Of a stretch of 64,000 bases of DNA, positions 28,367 through 38,576 are shown piece by piece (the stretch's first letter is position 1; each line of letters opens with the position of its first letter). The stretch is from NCBI RefSeq assembly GCF_049478495.1, contig NZ_CP168083.1, positions 1 through 64,000 of the forward strand, written 5' to 3'. Below the pieces are notes generated by a model. It saw only the letters and a program-made list of their open reading frames with translations, did not search any database and had not been told where the DNA came from. The stretch comes from P36-A1 sp049478495. Lineage in GTDB: Bacteria > Bacillota_I > Bacilli_A > JAJDGJ01. The position numbers and the translations under genes are program-made.

Positions 28367-31300
28367 ATGAAAAAGAAAATTATATACATAGTTATCCTAT
28401 TAAATGTATTACTATTCAATGGGATTAATGCTGCAGAAGAAAACACCTATGCTAGACCGTATACAGATTATACTCAACCAGAGTATGATCAGATGCTTGA
28501 TCAGTATAGTAATGAATCAAAAGCTGATCCAAGAATAAGATCAAGTAACAAGTTATGTGATAGTACAAGTACTAGAACTGATAAGTATAATAGTGCTGGT
28601 AGACTAATACAAAGAACATGTTAAACTGCATCAACCAAAAAAATTAAATCAGAAGAGCGATGGTATGCTTTTGATGTGCAAGTATCGCAAATGAATCGTA
28701 AACAAACATTTTATACGAAAGGAAGTAATGTAAGAGAATACGAAAGAACCTACAAATGGGAAAAGAAAGGAACAGTAGATACAAAGTATTTACTACAAAC
28801 TTATACTACAAGATATCGCCAAGATAAAACAGTAGATTATAAACTAGATTACAATGGTAATACAAAAGCTACTAATCATAGAGAAAATTCAAGTAACTAT
28901 GATGCAAGTGGTAAGTACTATATTTATACTACAACATATACTCAAGATAGTAAAAATGTTAATAAACAAAGAAAATACTGGGCAGGTAAAGATCCTAACT
29001 ATGTGACAAACGTCGCAAACTTTAATAGTGAAGGAACAAACTGGCTAAACAATACAGAATATCAAAATTATAAAAACAATATAAAAAGTATGTATCGTAC
29101 TTACAAAGGAACTAATCCTAATATTTTACTAGCAAGTACTATCTATAATACAAAAGGAGTTAAAACAGAATATCGAACATATGAACAACAAGTAGATGGT
29201 TCATTAAAAACACTCACAAACTATTATGATAATGGTAAAGTAAAAGAAGATATCATGTATATAGGTAATAGTGATAATAGAATAAGAAGCTACTACATAA
29301 AATACTATGATAATGGTAGAAAAGAAAAAGAAATAAACTATTCTAAATATGGAACATATTTAAGAGTTAGAACCTATTATAATACCACTGCTAATAATAT
29401 AAGTAGTGATCTAAATAATACAGGTGCTGAAGTGAACACTAAGTTAAACGAAACGTTATATGATAATAATGGAAAGAAAACAACATTTATTAAATATAAA
29501 AATGATCAAATAGATACAAAGACTAGCTGCTCAGCAGAAGGTAAAATAATTAATATATATTATTACAATACCAATAACAAAGTATATAAAAAAGATTACT
29601 ATAATCAAGACGAAAACTATTTAGAAAAAAGTGAATTATATAATACAAAATCTATTTTAATAGAAGCACTTTACTTCGATAAATCTGGTATTAAGATTAA
29701 ACTAGAACAATATAATACAAATAACAGTAAAAAAATTCTAGAAATTTCATATATGAATAATCAGATAGATAAAGTAAAAAGAATAGATGAAAATTCTAAT
29801 ATTCTATGGTTAAGTAGTTATCAAAATAACAAAAAAGATAAACTTGAAGTGTATAAATACGATAAAAACACATTAACTTCAACTGAAAAATTTCAATTTA
29901 CAGATAGTGATTTGCTTATAGAAAATCAAGCAGAAGCAGCTGAACCAGCATATGATGATGAATATCTAAGTGAGAGTGATTTTGATAACTTTGTAGCAGA
30001 TAATCATTTAGAAAATACTGTTGATACATATGAAGTAGAGCCAATTACTGAAGTAACAACCTTTCATGATTTAAAAAATATTGACTTAAATAAAATAATT
30101 AATAATACAACAGTAAATAAATATATAAAAGATTCATATTTCAAAGATTATACAAATATCTTTTATGAAGATTTATATACTGTAGATAATCTAATCCTAA
30201 ACAATACTAATGATAATGAAACATTAAGTATGAGTGATATAACTAAATTAAAAGGTCTAAAAAGTATTGATTTAAACAATATAAATATTTTTGAAATAGA
30301 TAGTAGTATTGAAAATCTCATGTATTTAAATAATCTAAAATTAAATAACTGTAATTTGAATTACATAGCAGATAATATCAATAACTTAACTAAATTAAAA
30401 ACAATTAACCTAGCTAATAATGCATTGACAGACATAAAATTAACTGATAATTTTATTAATCAATTACAATCATTAAATTTAAGTAACAATAATATATCAT
30501 ACTTAGATAATTTATTATATAAAGCCTTTTTAGCTAAAAAAGATATTAACATTAGCCAAAATAACTTTACTGATACTAATATTGATCCTACAGAGTTAAG
30601 TACTACCTCATTTAAAACTTTTATTGGTAACCAACATTATGAAGATACTAGGATAAATAGTTTTAAATTAAAAGATAAAACTTTAAACGATATATTACCA
30701 TCAATCTTTATAAACGAAGATAATACAATAAATATTAGTAAGCTAAATGATTATCAAATATCTTATTTTAAAGTTACATCAGATAATTTAAGTAAAATAG
30801 ATGAATACAACTATCTTTATGACTATAATAGTCTTATTGAAGAACTTAAAAATGATAATATTGATATAACTAAATTAGAAAATATAGATAATTCTTCTAA
30901 AATAAAGATAGATAATAATAACATAGAACAAGAATTAACTAATATAATTAAAGATGAAGGTATTTATGTTCTAAGTTTTAAAAATAATAGTGAACTTTAT
31001 CAACAATCATTTAATACAATCAATCTATATACATATTCTGACTTAAATAATAAACTACAAGAAGTAAGTAGTGATTGTAATCATAGTATGTATGGTGAAG
31101 TTGTTTCAGGTGATACATTAACTTTAAATGATAATACTAAAGTAACAGACTATTGTCATTTTAAAAATAATGAAGAAGCCTTACTAAAGTTCAACAATCA
31201 AAATAGTGAATATTTGTCTAAACTTAATATAGATGTTACTAATAATGATCCAGAAAAACTAAACAATTTATACTCTGTAGCATATGATGAATATATCAAT

Positions 31301-32098
31301 AGTAATAATTTTACTACACAAGAACTAAAAGATATTGAGTTGAAAAATAACGAAGTATCAACATTTTTTGATATATATGAAAATAAAAAAGTAGATTCTG
31401 AAATAAAAGAATTAACAGATGCTTATAATCATAACATTGAAATAAATAATGTCGTTGAAAACACTGACATACTACAAGAAATAAGTAGCATTGTTCCTGA
31501 TAATGAACAAAACAATAATAGTGACTCTATAATTTATAAAGCTAATAAATATAATATTAATGAGGCGGTAAAATTTGCAAAGAGGAATGGAAATGTTTGG
31601 TATAGAGAAAATGTTAAGGTTGAAAAATATGATTGCACTAATTTTGTATCGTATGTATTAAATAGAGGTGGAAAAATTAAACAAGAAGTTAACGGAAGTA
31701 GAAATATGGGTTGGTGGGTAAAGTCTAAAAGAAAAATTATTAGAAAAGGTGGTAGTAAAATTTACAAATATAGTTATACAAAATCGGTAAGTTGGATAAA
31801 CGCTAATACTTTTGTTCATTACTGGTCAACTAAAAAACAAAGTAAAAATTTTGTTAAAAATTTTAAATGGAATAATATAGAAAATTATGCAAAAGAAGGA
31901 AATGTAATTGCATATGACTCTGGAAGAGATGGTGGATGGGATCATGTAGCATACATAGTAGCTAAGAATAAGAAAAAAGGGTATTTAACAATTGCACAAC
32001 ACACTAATAATTATATTGGTGATGCAACAAAAAAAGGTAAAGCAAGAGGATGGTTAAATATTGCTAGAACACACAATTTTAAAATAATAAAATTTTAA
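28367..32098 (+). pseudogene. Large secreted repeat/LRR protein with C-terminal Amidase_6-type domain, in-frame TAA after the signal peptide
   Basis: The frame is 1243 codons with one TAA at codon 86 (28622-28624); sequence before and after is in the same frame. A signal peptide is visible (MKKKIIYIVILLNVLLFNGINA). Next come Tyr-rich repeats like YYDNGKVKEDIMYIGN (around 286-326, resembling YwqK/MORN-type repeats), then leucine-rich repeats (about 618-725), then a C-terminal cysteine amidase-like domain. That domain has DCTNFVSYVLNRGG (Cys about 1090), WDHVAYIV (His about 1193) and AQHTNNY. Asn-rich composition is strong. The 1140 codons after TAA are open, starting at GTG 28676. The start at 28367 is preferred because GAAAGAAG lies eight bases upstream. 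Either a recent pseudogene or a read-through gene. Confidence 0.75.
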
Positions 32099-32109
32099 GG
32101 GGGACTTAT

Positions 32110-32580
32110 ATGAAAAAGAAAAACTTAATATTAACAATACTAGCCTTTGTAACATTATATATAACATATCTATTTTACAGTTCAAAGTTAAATATGTTTT
32201 CATATTCAAATATAGAATTATACAATAACAAACTTTTCATGTTATTCATATCACTAAACTTAATATTAGTTATAACTATAATTACAACAAATATTTATGA
32301 ATTATATATTAACCAAAAGAAAAGTGACATTAATAAAAATACGAACTATATAAATGCATTAAATATACTTGCAAGCTTAGGTTTATTAGTAATAATATGT
32401 ACATATCTAGAAATATTATTTAACTTTAAAATAGAATATAGTGAAGGCGTAAGTTTATTTTATTTTAAAACAGAACCTTATTTCTTTAGCCTATTCATAG
32501 TACAATCTATAATAATAATAATTCAAATATACTTAGTAGCATCAAGTAATAAACAATCAATTATTAAAAAGCAGCTATAA
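32110..32580 (+). CDS. Small membrane protein of unknown function
   Basis: I do not recognise this 156-residue protein. It has four hydrophobic segments (about 7-23, 42-64, 82-105 and 126-146) and short polar loops, so it is probably a multi-span membrane protein. GGGGGA precedes the ATG. It follows the LRR-amidase gene by 11 bases and may serve it as an export or anchoring partner, which is inference from position only. Confidence 0.6.
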   Translation: MKKKNLILTILAFVTLYITYLFYSSKLNMFSYSNIELYNNKLFMLFISLNLILVITIITTNIYELYINQKKSDINKNTNYINALNILASLGLLVIICTYLEILFNFKIEYSEGVSLFYFKTEPYFFSLFIVQSIIIIIQIYLVASSNKQSIIKKQL

Positions 32581-32601
32581 ATAAAAAAATAAATATAAGA
32601 A

Positions 32602-32650
32602 AAAAGAATAACAAAGACAATTAAAACTTGTCCTTGTTATTCTTTTATTT
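32602..32650. terminator. Bidirectional terminator between convergent genes
   Basis: A 13-bp stem AAAAGAATAACAA/TTGTTATTCTTTT has A residues upstream and T residues downstream. It lies between the small membrane protein gene and the MFS gene. Confidence 0.8.
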
Positions 32651-33823
32651 TTGCTTATAAAATCTCTTATTACATCCAATTCCAATAAAAACAACAGCTA
32701 AAGTTGAAGCAATAATTCCCACTAATAACATAGTAGAAACACCATATGATAATAGTAACTGTCCACCAATTAGATTACCAAAGACACACCCAACAGTAAT
32801 AGAAACCATTAATATTGTTTGTCCAAAAATTCTATCATCAGGTTTTAAAACAGAATTAATATAATAAGCAGAAGAAGCAGTAAATAATGCAAAACTTAAA
32901 GATTGTAATAATTGAGATGCTCCAACCATTGCAATAGAAATTGCAGTATAAATAATTATACTTCTAATTAAATAGAATACTGCAGATAAAAACATCCAAA
33001 ACTGGCTATTTTTATATTTGAGTAGTTTCTCATAAAAGATCATAGCGGGTAATTCACTAATAGCTGCAATAGTTAAAAGAGTACCAACAGTAGAACTATC
33101 ACCATTAAAAACAGAGACTATCTGGCTTAAATAGGAAACAATAAAAGTGTGAAATATAAACAAAAACATAGTTCCGATTAATACCAATGTAACTTGAGGA
33201 TAAGTAGCAAAGAAATTTTTAGAATGAATAGTTGTTTTTTCAACAGTATGTACTTGATTTGGCAAAATATAAATAATTAAGCAGAATATAATGACTTCAA
33301 ATAAAATAATATAAGCAAAAATATTTATAGTATATATAGCAATTAAGTTACCAATTATAAATGAAGCTACTGCAAATGCTAAAGAACCAATTGCCCTAGA
33401 AAATCCAAAATTAACTTCATGACCACTGTTAGCATAATCAAATCCTAATGCATTAACAAAAGGTTGAATACTATATATTAAGATAAAAGCCAAAATATAA
33501 GCAATTAGTTTAATAACTAGATTATCATTAAATATTATCATCAACAAAGTACAAAAGAAAAGAAGAATACTAGAATATAATAGTAAGCTCTTCAAAGTCA
33601 ATCTACATTTACTATTAATGATTTTACTTAGAATAGGTTGTGAAACAGCACTTATTATATTACAACTAGCTAAAATTATTCCTATTTGATTATTTTCAAG
33701 ATTATTTGCTAAAAGAAAAATAGAAGCAAAAGCAGATAAAGAACAAAATAACATCCAATATAAAGCTTGTAAGCTACTGTAACTAATATTCAATAATTTA
33801 TTGTTATTAATATTAACAATCAT
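32645..33823 (-). CDS. MFS transporter (MFS_1-like/LacY-type)
   Basis: This 392-residue protein shows about twelve hydrophobic helices, as expected of a major facilitator. The pattern SLQALYWMLFCSLSAFASIFLLANNLENNQIGIILAS resembles the LacY/nucleoside-symporter-like MFS_1 group. The substrate cannot be read. It is monocistronic on the minus strand. The spacer to the next gene (33824-34081) is AT-rich with no other feature that I can support. Confidence 0.82.
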   Translation of the reverse strand: MIVNINNNKLLNISYSSLQALYWMLFCSLSAFASIFLLANNLENNQIGIILASCNIISAVSQPILSKIINSKCRLTLKSLLLYSSILLFFCTLLMIIFNDNLVIKLIAYILAFILIYSIQPFVNALGFDYANSGHEVNFGFSRAIGSLAFAVASFIIGNLIAIYTINIFAYIILFEVIIFCLIIYILPNQVHTVEKTTIHSKNFFATYPQVTLVLIGTMFLFIFHTFIVSYLSQIVSVFNGDSSTVGTLLTIAAISELPAMIFYEKLLKYKNSQFWMFLSAVFYLIRSIIIYTAISIAMVGASQLLQSLSFALFTASSAYYINSVLKPDDRIFGQTILMVSITVGCVFGNLIGGQLLLSYGVSTMLLVGIIASTLAVVFIGIGCNKRFYKQK

Positions 33824-34081
33824 ATAAACACTCCAATTTAGTTATAAATAGATACTAAATTATTATAAATAGATGATAATTTAATTGTTTAATTATTACA
33901 TAATGCACTATTAAAGGAAATAGTCAATACTTGAAATTAAAAAATTTCCCAGGTAATAATAATAATTAAAATAAATATTTACAATAAGTAATACTATTGA
34001 AATCATAGCATTATTTAAGAAAAAATACACTAAAATTTAATAAAATAATAGTAAAATTCCTAAAAAAGTAAGGAGAACAAA

Positions 34082-35251
34082 ATGAAAGATGTACAAACAA
34101 TCATAAATAAATATTATCAAGACTATTCTAAAATTAGAAGAGAAATACATATGCATCCTGAACTAGGAATGCAAGAATACAAAACACAAAAAATAATTAT
34201 AGAAACATTAAATAAATTATCGATAGAAAACCATAAATTGTTTGAGACAGGTGTAGTAGGATTAATAAAGGGTAAATATCCAGGTAAGACAATATTATTA
34301 AGAGCAGATATGGATGCATTAGAAATAGATGAATTAGCAAATGTAGATTATAAATCAAAAATATCAGGGATAATGCATGCGTGTGGGCATGATGGACATG
34401 TTGCAGGTTTATTGGGAGCTGCAATGGTATTAAACAATTTAAAAGATGAATTACATGGAAATGTAAAATTGATGTTTCAGCCGGCTGAAGAAAAAGATGG
34501 TGGAGCAAAACAAATGATTGAACTTGGAATACTAGAAAATCCAAAAGTAGATGCTGCAGTTGGAATACATTTAGAGTCATTAGCTAACAGAGGACAAGTA
34601 ATAACTAAAATTGGAGCAATGATGTCAGCAACAGATAGATTTAAAATAAAGATAGTAGGTAGAGGAGGGCATGCGGCTACACCTCATTTGAGTGTTGATC
34701 CAATAGTAATTGGAGCCAATGTAATCACACTAATGCAAAATATAAGAAGTAGATATATAAATACATTATATCCAGCAGTCTTATCAATAACTAAATTTCA
34801 TGGTGGAGATATTTTTAATGTAATTCCAAATACCATAGAAATAGAAGGAACAATTAGAGCATTTGATCAAAATGTTATAAATGAAATGCAAATAGCAATG
34901 GATAAAATATTACAAGGACAAGCACTAGCAACAGATTGTACTTATGAGTTTGAGTATATAAAAGAATTTCCAGCAGTAATAAATAATAAAGAACTGACAG
35001 AACTTGCCAATAACTCAATTAGTAAAATTATAAATAAAGAAGATCTAATAAAACTAGAAGAACCAAAAATGGGTGGAGAAGATTTTTCATATCTTGGAGA
35101 AAAAGTACCAAGTACATTTATCTATGTAGGAATATCAGAAACAGGTAAACCAAAACCAATAGCACATAATCCATACTTTGAGTGGAATGATGAATCATTA
35201 AAAACATCAGTAGCAGTATTTACACAAATAGTCCTAGATTACCTTAAATAA
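34082..35251 (+). CDS. M20-family amidohydrolase (intact paralogue)
   Basis: This 389-residue zinc peptidase/aminoacylase is of the HipO/AbgB/N-acyl-amino-acid amidohydrolase group. The metal motif MHACGHDGHVAGLLG is complete, followed by FQPAEEKDGGAKQM (catalytic Glu), the dimerisation domain GRGGHAATPH, and GGEDFSYL. It probably hydrolyses N-acylated or aromatic amino acid amides. AAGGAG precedes the ATG. It is a close relative of the frameshifted gene at 24735 and may have taken over its role. Confidence 0.92.
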   Translation: MKDVQTIINKYYQDYSKIRREIHMHPELGMQEYKTQKIIIETLNKLSIENHKLFETGVVGLIKGKYPGKTILLRADMDALEIDELANVDYKSKISGIMHACGHDGHVAGLLGAAMVLNNLKDELHGNVKLMFQPAEEKDGGAKQMIELGILENPKVDAAVGIHLESLANRGQVITKIGAMMSATDRFKIKIVGRGGHAATPHLSVDPIVIGANVITLMQNIRSRYINTLYPAVLSITKFHGGDIFNVIPNTIEIEGTIRAFDQNVINEMQIAMDKILQGQALATDCTYEFEYIKEFPAVINNKELTELANNSISKIINKEDLIKLEEPKMGGEDFSYLGEKVPSTFIYVGISETGKPKPIAHNPYFEWNDESLKTSVAVFTQIVLDYLK

Positions 35252-35255
35252 AAGA

Positions 35256-35292
35256 TAAAATGCATGATTTGTAATTGTGCATTTTATTTTTC
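35256..35292 (+). terminator. Intrinsic terminator of the intact M20 gene
   Basis: A 9-bp stem TAAAATGCA/TGCATTTTA is followed by a T-rich run. The stretch from here to 35584 is AT-rich with no gene that I can support. Confidence 0.8.
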
Positions 35293-35584
35293 AACTGACA
35301 GTAAACTTAAAAACAAATAAATATTTATTATATATTGATAGTGTTTACTTATATTTAAAAATATAGTAAATTATAGATATATACAATTAAGATTCAAAAC
35401 TTTTGGGAATAATATAAATCAAAGCAAATAAAAAGATAGAAGAATAAAAAAATAGAGAGGATGAGATTTAATCAAAACAACCATAAAAAAAGCAGATAGA
35501 ATATTAAATATAAATAACAAATAGAATAATATTTACATAAGTAAAATTATTTGAAGTAATATTTAAATAAATGGAGAATGACTA

Positions 35585-35677
35585 ATGAAAATTAACAATA
35601 AAAATAAAGTATTAGCAACAGTAATAGCAGTTATAGTAATAATCATTTCAACAATAATTAAATACAAAAGAAAATAA
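35585..35677 (+). CDS. 30-residue single-span membrane microprotein
   Basis: MKINNKNKVLATVIAVIVII begins a peptide with one hydrophobic segment (about 9-25) flanked by Lys-rich ends. GGAGA lies eleven bases before the ATG. Its TAA overlaps the ATG of the next gene by one base (TAATG), which argues that it is translated. Function unknown. Confidence 0.6.
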   Translation: MKINNKNKVLATVIAVIVIIISTIIKYKRK

Positions 35678-36018
35678 TGGATTTACAACAAGAGTACTTG
35701 ATATTAGTAATAGTATTGATAATGCAAATTCCAATTGTAATAGACTTATTAATGAAACATCATTCAATATGTAAAAATTATAATTTTTTTGAAAAACTAA
35801 AACTGATAACTAATACCCCTAATACTGAAACAAATATTGAAAAACTAGATAAATATTATAGTGATATTACCAAAAAAGCAAATAGAAATGTTATATTAGG
35901 TATTCCAATATTTATTACTGTTATATTATTAATATATAGTAATGCAATTCTAGCATTACTACTGACACTAACATATTTAATAAATAATTTACTTAGTTAC
36001 TACAAAATAAAGATATAG
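35677..36018 (+). CDS. Hypothetical membrane protein
   Basis: I do not recognise this 113-residue protein. It has an N-terminal hydrophobic helix (about 6-25), a charged middle part with NTETNIEKLDKYYSDITKKANRN, and two more hydrophobic segments after residue 72. Translation is probably coupled to the 30-residue peptide gene upstream through the TAATG overlap. Neighbours give no functional clue. Confidence 0.55.
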   Translation: MDLQQEYLILVIVLIMQIPIVIDLLMKHHSICKNYNFFEKLKLITNTPNTETNIEKLDKYYSDITKKANRNVILGIPIFITVILLIYSNAILALLLTLTYLINNLLSYYKIKI

Positions 36019-36141
36019 TAAATTATTTAAAAATATTACTAATTAAACTAAATTATTTCTATCAATATTACTAAAAAAACTACAAATCATGAAACTCAAC
36101 TTTATGATATAATGTATTAAATAGTAACTTGGAGGGAAATA

Positions 36142-37263
36142 ATGAAAAAAGAAACAATAATAAAATTAATAACAGGAGTGTTAGCAGTAATAATATTATT
36201 TGCAGCATATAAATATACAAGTAAAGACATGTACTTTGTGCCTAATGATCAAGATGTTAATTTTGTAAGAGCAGAAGTAAAAGAAGTAAAAGAAAATAAT
36301 GACTCAGGAGTATTCTTTACATTTTTAGATGAAGATGGAAAAGAACAAACAGGTTTAATGGATAGATATGCAGCAGATAAACTAGGAAGAGTGTTTGCTG
36401 GAGATAAAGTAATACTAAACCATGGTGGAACAATGTATGATAATGTTAATTATTCATTTTATGACTTTGTCCGTTTACCAAACTTTATAATATTTGTAGT
36501 AGTATTTTTAATTGCAGTAATTATATATGCTAGGTTTAAAGGTTTTAATACCGTAATATCATTAGGATTCACACTTGCAGCCTTATTTTTAGTATTTCTA
36601 CCGGCAGTATTATCAAGAATGAATGTATACCTATGGTGTACTTTAGCTTGCTTATTCATAGTAATAGTAACAATGATAATAGTATATGGTCCAAGTAAAA
36701 AATCACTATCAGCAGGTATAGGTATAATTGCAGGATTATTTGTATCAGCCTTAATAATGTTTGCAACAGAAGGATTCTTATTCCTAAGTGGAATAGGCTC
36801 AGAAGATATGTTCTTTTTATCAGCAACATTAGGAGAGCATCAACTAGACTTTAAAGCAATTACTTTCTCAATGATAATCATAGGATCGTTAGGTGCAGTA
36901 ATGGATATTGGAGTATCAATAGCAGCTTCAATAGCAGAATTAAAAGAAACAAATCCTGATATGAGTACAGCACAATTAATAAAATCAGGAAACAATATAG
37001 GTAAAGATATAAATGGAACCATGGTAAATACACTAATCTTAGCATATATAGGTTCAAGCTTTATAAATGTAATAACAATGCTAACATATCAAACAGATAT
37101 AATGGTATTAATAAATAGAGAAGAGTTCATTTTAGAGCTATTTCAACCAATAGTAGGAAGCTTTGGTATTTTAGCAACACTACCAATAACATCTTTTGTC
37201 AGTGCAACAATTATGAATTCAACTAACCTGAGTTTTAGAAAGAAAAAGAAAGTAAAGGAATAA
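36142..37263 (+). CDS. YibE/F-family membrane protein
   Basis: This 373-residue protein has an N-terminal membrane anchor, a short extracytoplasmic domain (about 30-110) and seven or so helices. The pattern IYARFKGFNTVISLGFTLAALFL is typical of the YibE/F family, present in many Bacillota either as one fused gene, as here, or as two. The function of the family is not established. TGGAGGG precedes the ATG. The methyltransferase gene follows after two bases, so they share an mRNA. Confidence 0.85.
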   Translation: MKKETIIKLITGVLAVIILFAAYKYTSKDMYFVPNDQDVNFVRAEVKEVKENNDSGVFFTFLDEDGKEQTGLMDRYAADKLGRVFAGDKVILNHGGTMYDNVNYSFYDFVRLPNFIIFVVVFLIAVIIYARFKGFNTVISLGFTLAALFLVFLPAVLSRMNVYLWCTLACLFIVIVTMIIVYGPSKKSLSAGIGIIAGLFVSALIMFATEGFLFLSGIGSEDMFFLSATLGEHQLDFKAITFSMIIIGSLGAVMDIGVSIAASIAELKETNPDMSTAQLIKSGNNIGKDINGTMVNTLILAYIGSSFINVITMLTYQTDIMVLINREEFILELFQPIVGSFGILATLPITSFVSATIMNSTNLSFRKKKKVKE

Positions 37264-37265
37264 AT

Positions 37266-37898
37266 ATGGATCAAGATATAACAAGACAATTATTTGATGC
37301 AATGTCAACTAATTATGATAATTCAGAAAGAGTTTATATCGCAAATCAAATATCATACAAAATCAAATCACTACTAAATGATACAAAGTCTAAAACAGCA
37401 CTTGAAGTAGGTAGTGGAACAGGACTAGTAGGATTATCTTTAATTAATGAATTTGAGTCAATAACTTTAAATGATATTTCAGAATGTATGTTAAAAGTAA
37501 TAGATGAAAAAATAAAAAATTTTAATATAGTTAATGTGAAAACAAATAATTATAACTATTTAAATATAGAAAAAGATAGTCAAAAGTTTGATTATATATT
37601 TGTGATACAGACACTTTTACACATAAAAGATACCAAGAAGTGTCTTGAATCATTATCAAGAAGACTAAATGATGATGGACACTTAATAATAATAGATTAT
37701 GTTATAAATAACAAAGTTAAAAATGAAAGAATACACAATGGATTTGATAGAGAACAACTAGTAAAAATATTAGAAGAAAACTTACTAGAAATAAAAACAA
37801 ATGATATGTTTCTAAAAGACCGTGTGGCATTAACAGGAATAAAAGCTAGTCTATTTGTAATAGAAGCAACAAATAAAAAAAGAATTATAATTGTCTAA
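37266..37898 (+). CDS. Class I SAM-dependent methyltransferase
   Basis: This 210-residue protein has the SAM-binding motif I ALEVGSGTGLVGLSL, motif II-like SITLNDISECML (acidic residue for the ribose), and a later FDYIFVIQTLLHI. It belongs to the Methyltransf_11/25 type group; the substrate is unknown, and small molecules are as likely as RNA or protein. The gene follows YibE/F by two bases. Its last codons form the left arm of the shared terminator. Confidence 0.82.
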   Translation: MDQDITRQLFDAMSTNYDNSERVYIANQISYKIKSLLNDTKSKTALEVGSGTGLVGLSLINEFESITLNDISECMLKVIDEKIKNFNIVNVKTNNYNYLNIEKDSQKFDYIFVIQTLLHIKDTKKCLESLSRRLNDDGHLIIIDYVINNKVKNERIHNGFDREQLVKILEENLLEIKTNDMFLKDRVALTGIKASLFVIEATNKKRIIIV

Positions 37899-37925
37899 GT
37901 AAAGACAACTATAATTCTTTTTTTT
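37876..37925. terminator. Bidirectional terminator overlapping the methyltransferase stop
   Basis: A stem of about 18 bp, AAAAGAATTATAATTGTC with GACAACTATAATTCTTTT, has A and T runs outside. The methyltransferase stop lies at the loop. It also ends the convergent HPr gene. Confidence 0.88.
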
Positions 37926-37939
37926 AATATATATTAAAA

Positions 37940-38218
37940 CTAATAATATATAACTTTAGCTATTTGTTTTTCAATAAAAAATTCAGTAATACTATGAGCT
38001 GCCTCATATTCATCAGAACCATCAATGGTAATTTCAATATTTTGACCATTAGCAATACCTAATGCAAGAATATTTAAAATAGATTTTAAATTAGCACTTT
38101 TATTATCACAAATAATAGTTATATCACTATTAAAATGACTGGCTACATTTACAATGTTTGCTGCAATTTTTGCATGAATACCAATTGGTTCAATAATTTG
38201 TAATTTTATTGTTTGCAT
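37940..38218 (-). CDS. HPr-like phosphocarrier protein
   Basis: This is a 92-residue HPr-fold protein. With the ATG at 38218 the key residues fall exactly on HPr numbering: phosphorylatable H15 in GIHAK and regulatory S46 in LKSILNILALG. The start is also supported by GGAG eight bases upstream; ATG 38221 and GTG 38227 are in frame but less apt. Odd features are K17 and I18 where HPr has Arg and Pro, and NIL instead of GVM after S46. It may be a genuine HPr or a Crh-like regulatory variant. No PTS enzyme I is adjacent. Confidence 0.82.
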   Translation of the reverse strand: MQTIKLQIIEPIGIHAKIAANIVNVASHFNSDITIICDNKSANLKSILNILALGIANGQNIEITIDGSDEYEAAHSITEFFIEKQIAKVIYY

Positions 38219-38227
38219 CATTATCAC

Positions 38228-38576
38228 TCCATACTTTATTATAACGCATATTTTCTATAAAAACAATTGTATAAAAAATAACAAAAAGTATGTGTAAAGT
38301 TAAATGTAAAGTAGAAATAAGTCTTACAAAGCTTTAATATGCTATATACATTAAAAGCTATCATAAATTTATAGAAGAGTTTAGTGATATTATAAACTTA
38401 AATAAGTAAGTATTTCTATAATATGTTTGTTATGATCTTTAATAGATGATTATATAATATTGTTATACTTATAAAAATAGAAAAAGAAAAAATGGTGATA
38501 CTCTATAATTAGACAACAACTCACCATAACTAAAAATAGATATATGTTATAATTATGATTATAATGGAGGTAAAAA
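38228..38576. promoter_or_regulatory. Divergent HPr-ROK spacer with extended -10 promoter
   Basis: This 349-base AT-rich spacer separates divergent genes. TG-T-TATAAT (38545-38553) is an extended -10 for the ROK gene, 24 bases before its start. No strong -35 is visible. I see no open frame of coding quality or structured RNA here. Confidence 0.5.

Noticed and set aside
35456..35530. Possible gene starting at a non-standard ATC after GAGAGG
   Set aside because: No accepted start codon, and the frame ends after about 17 codons.
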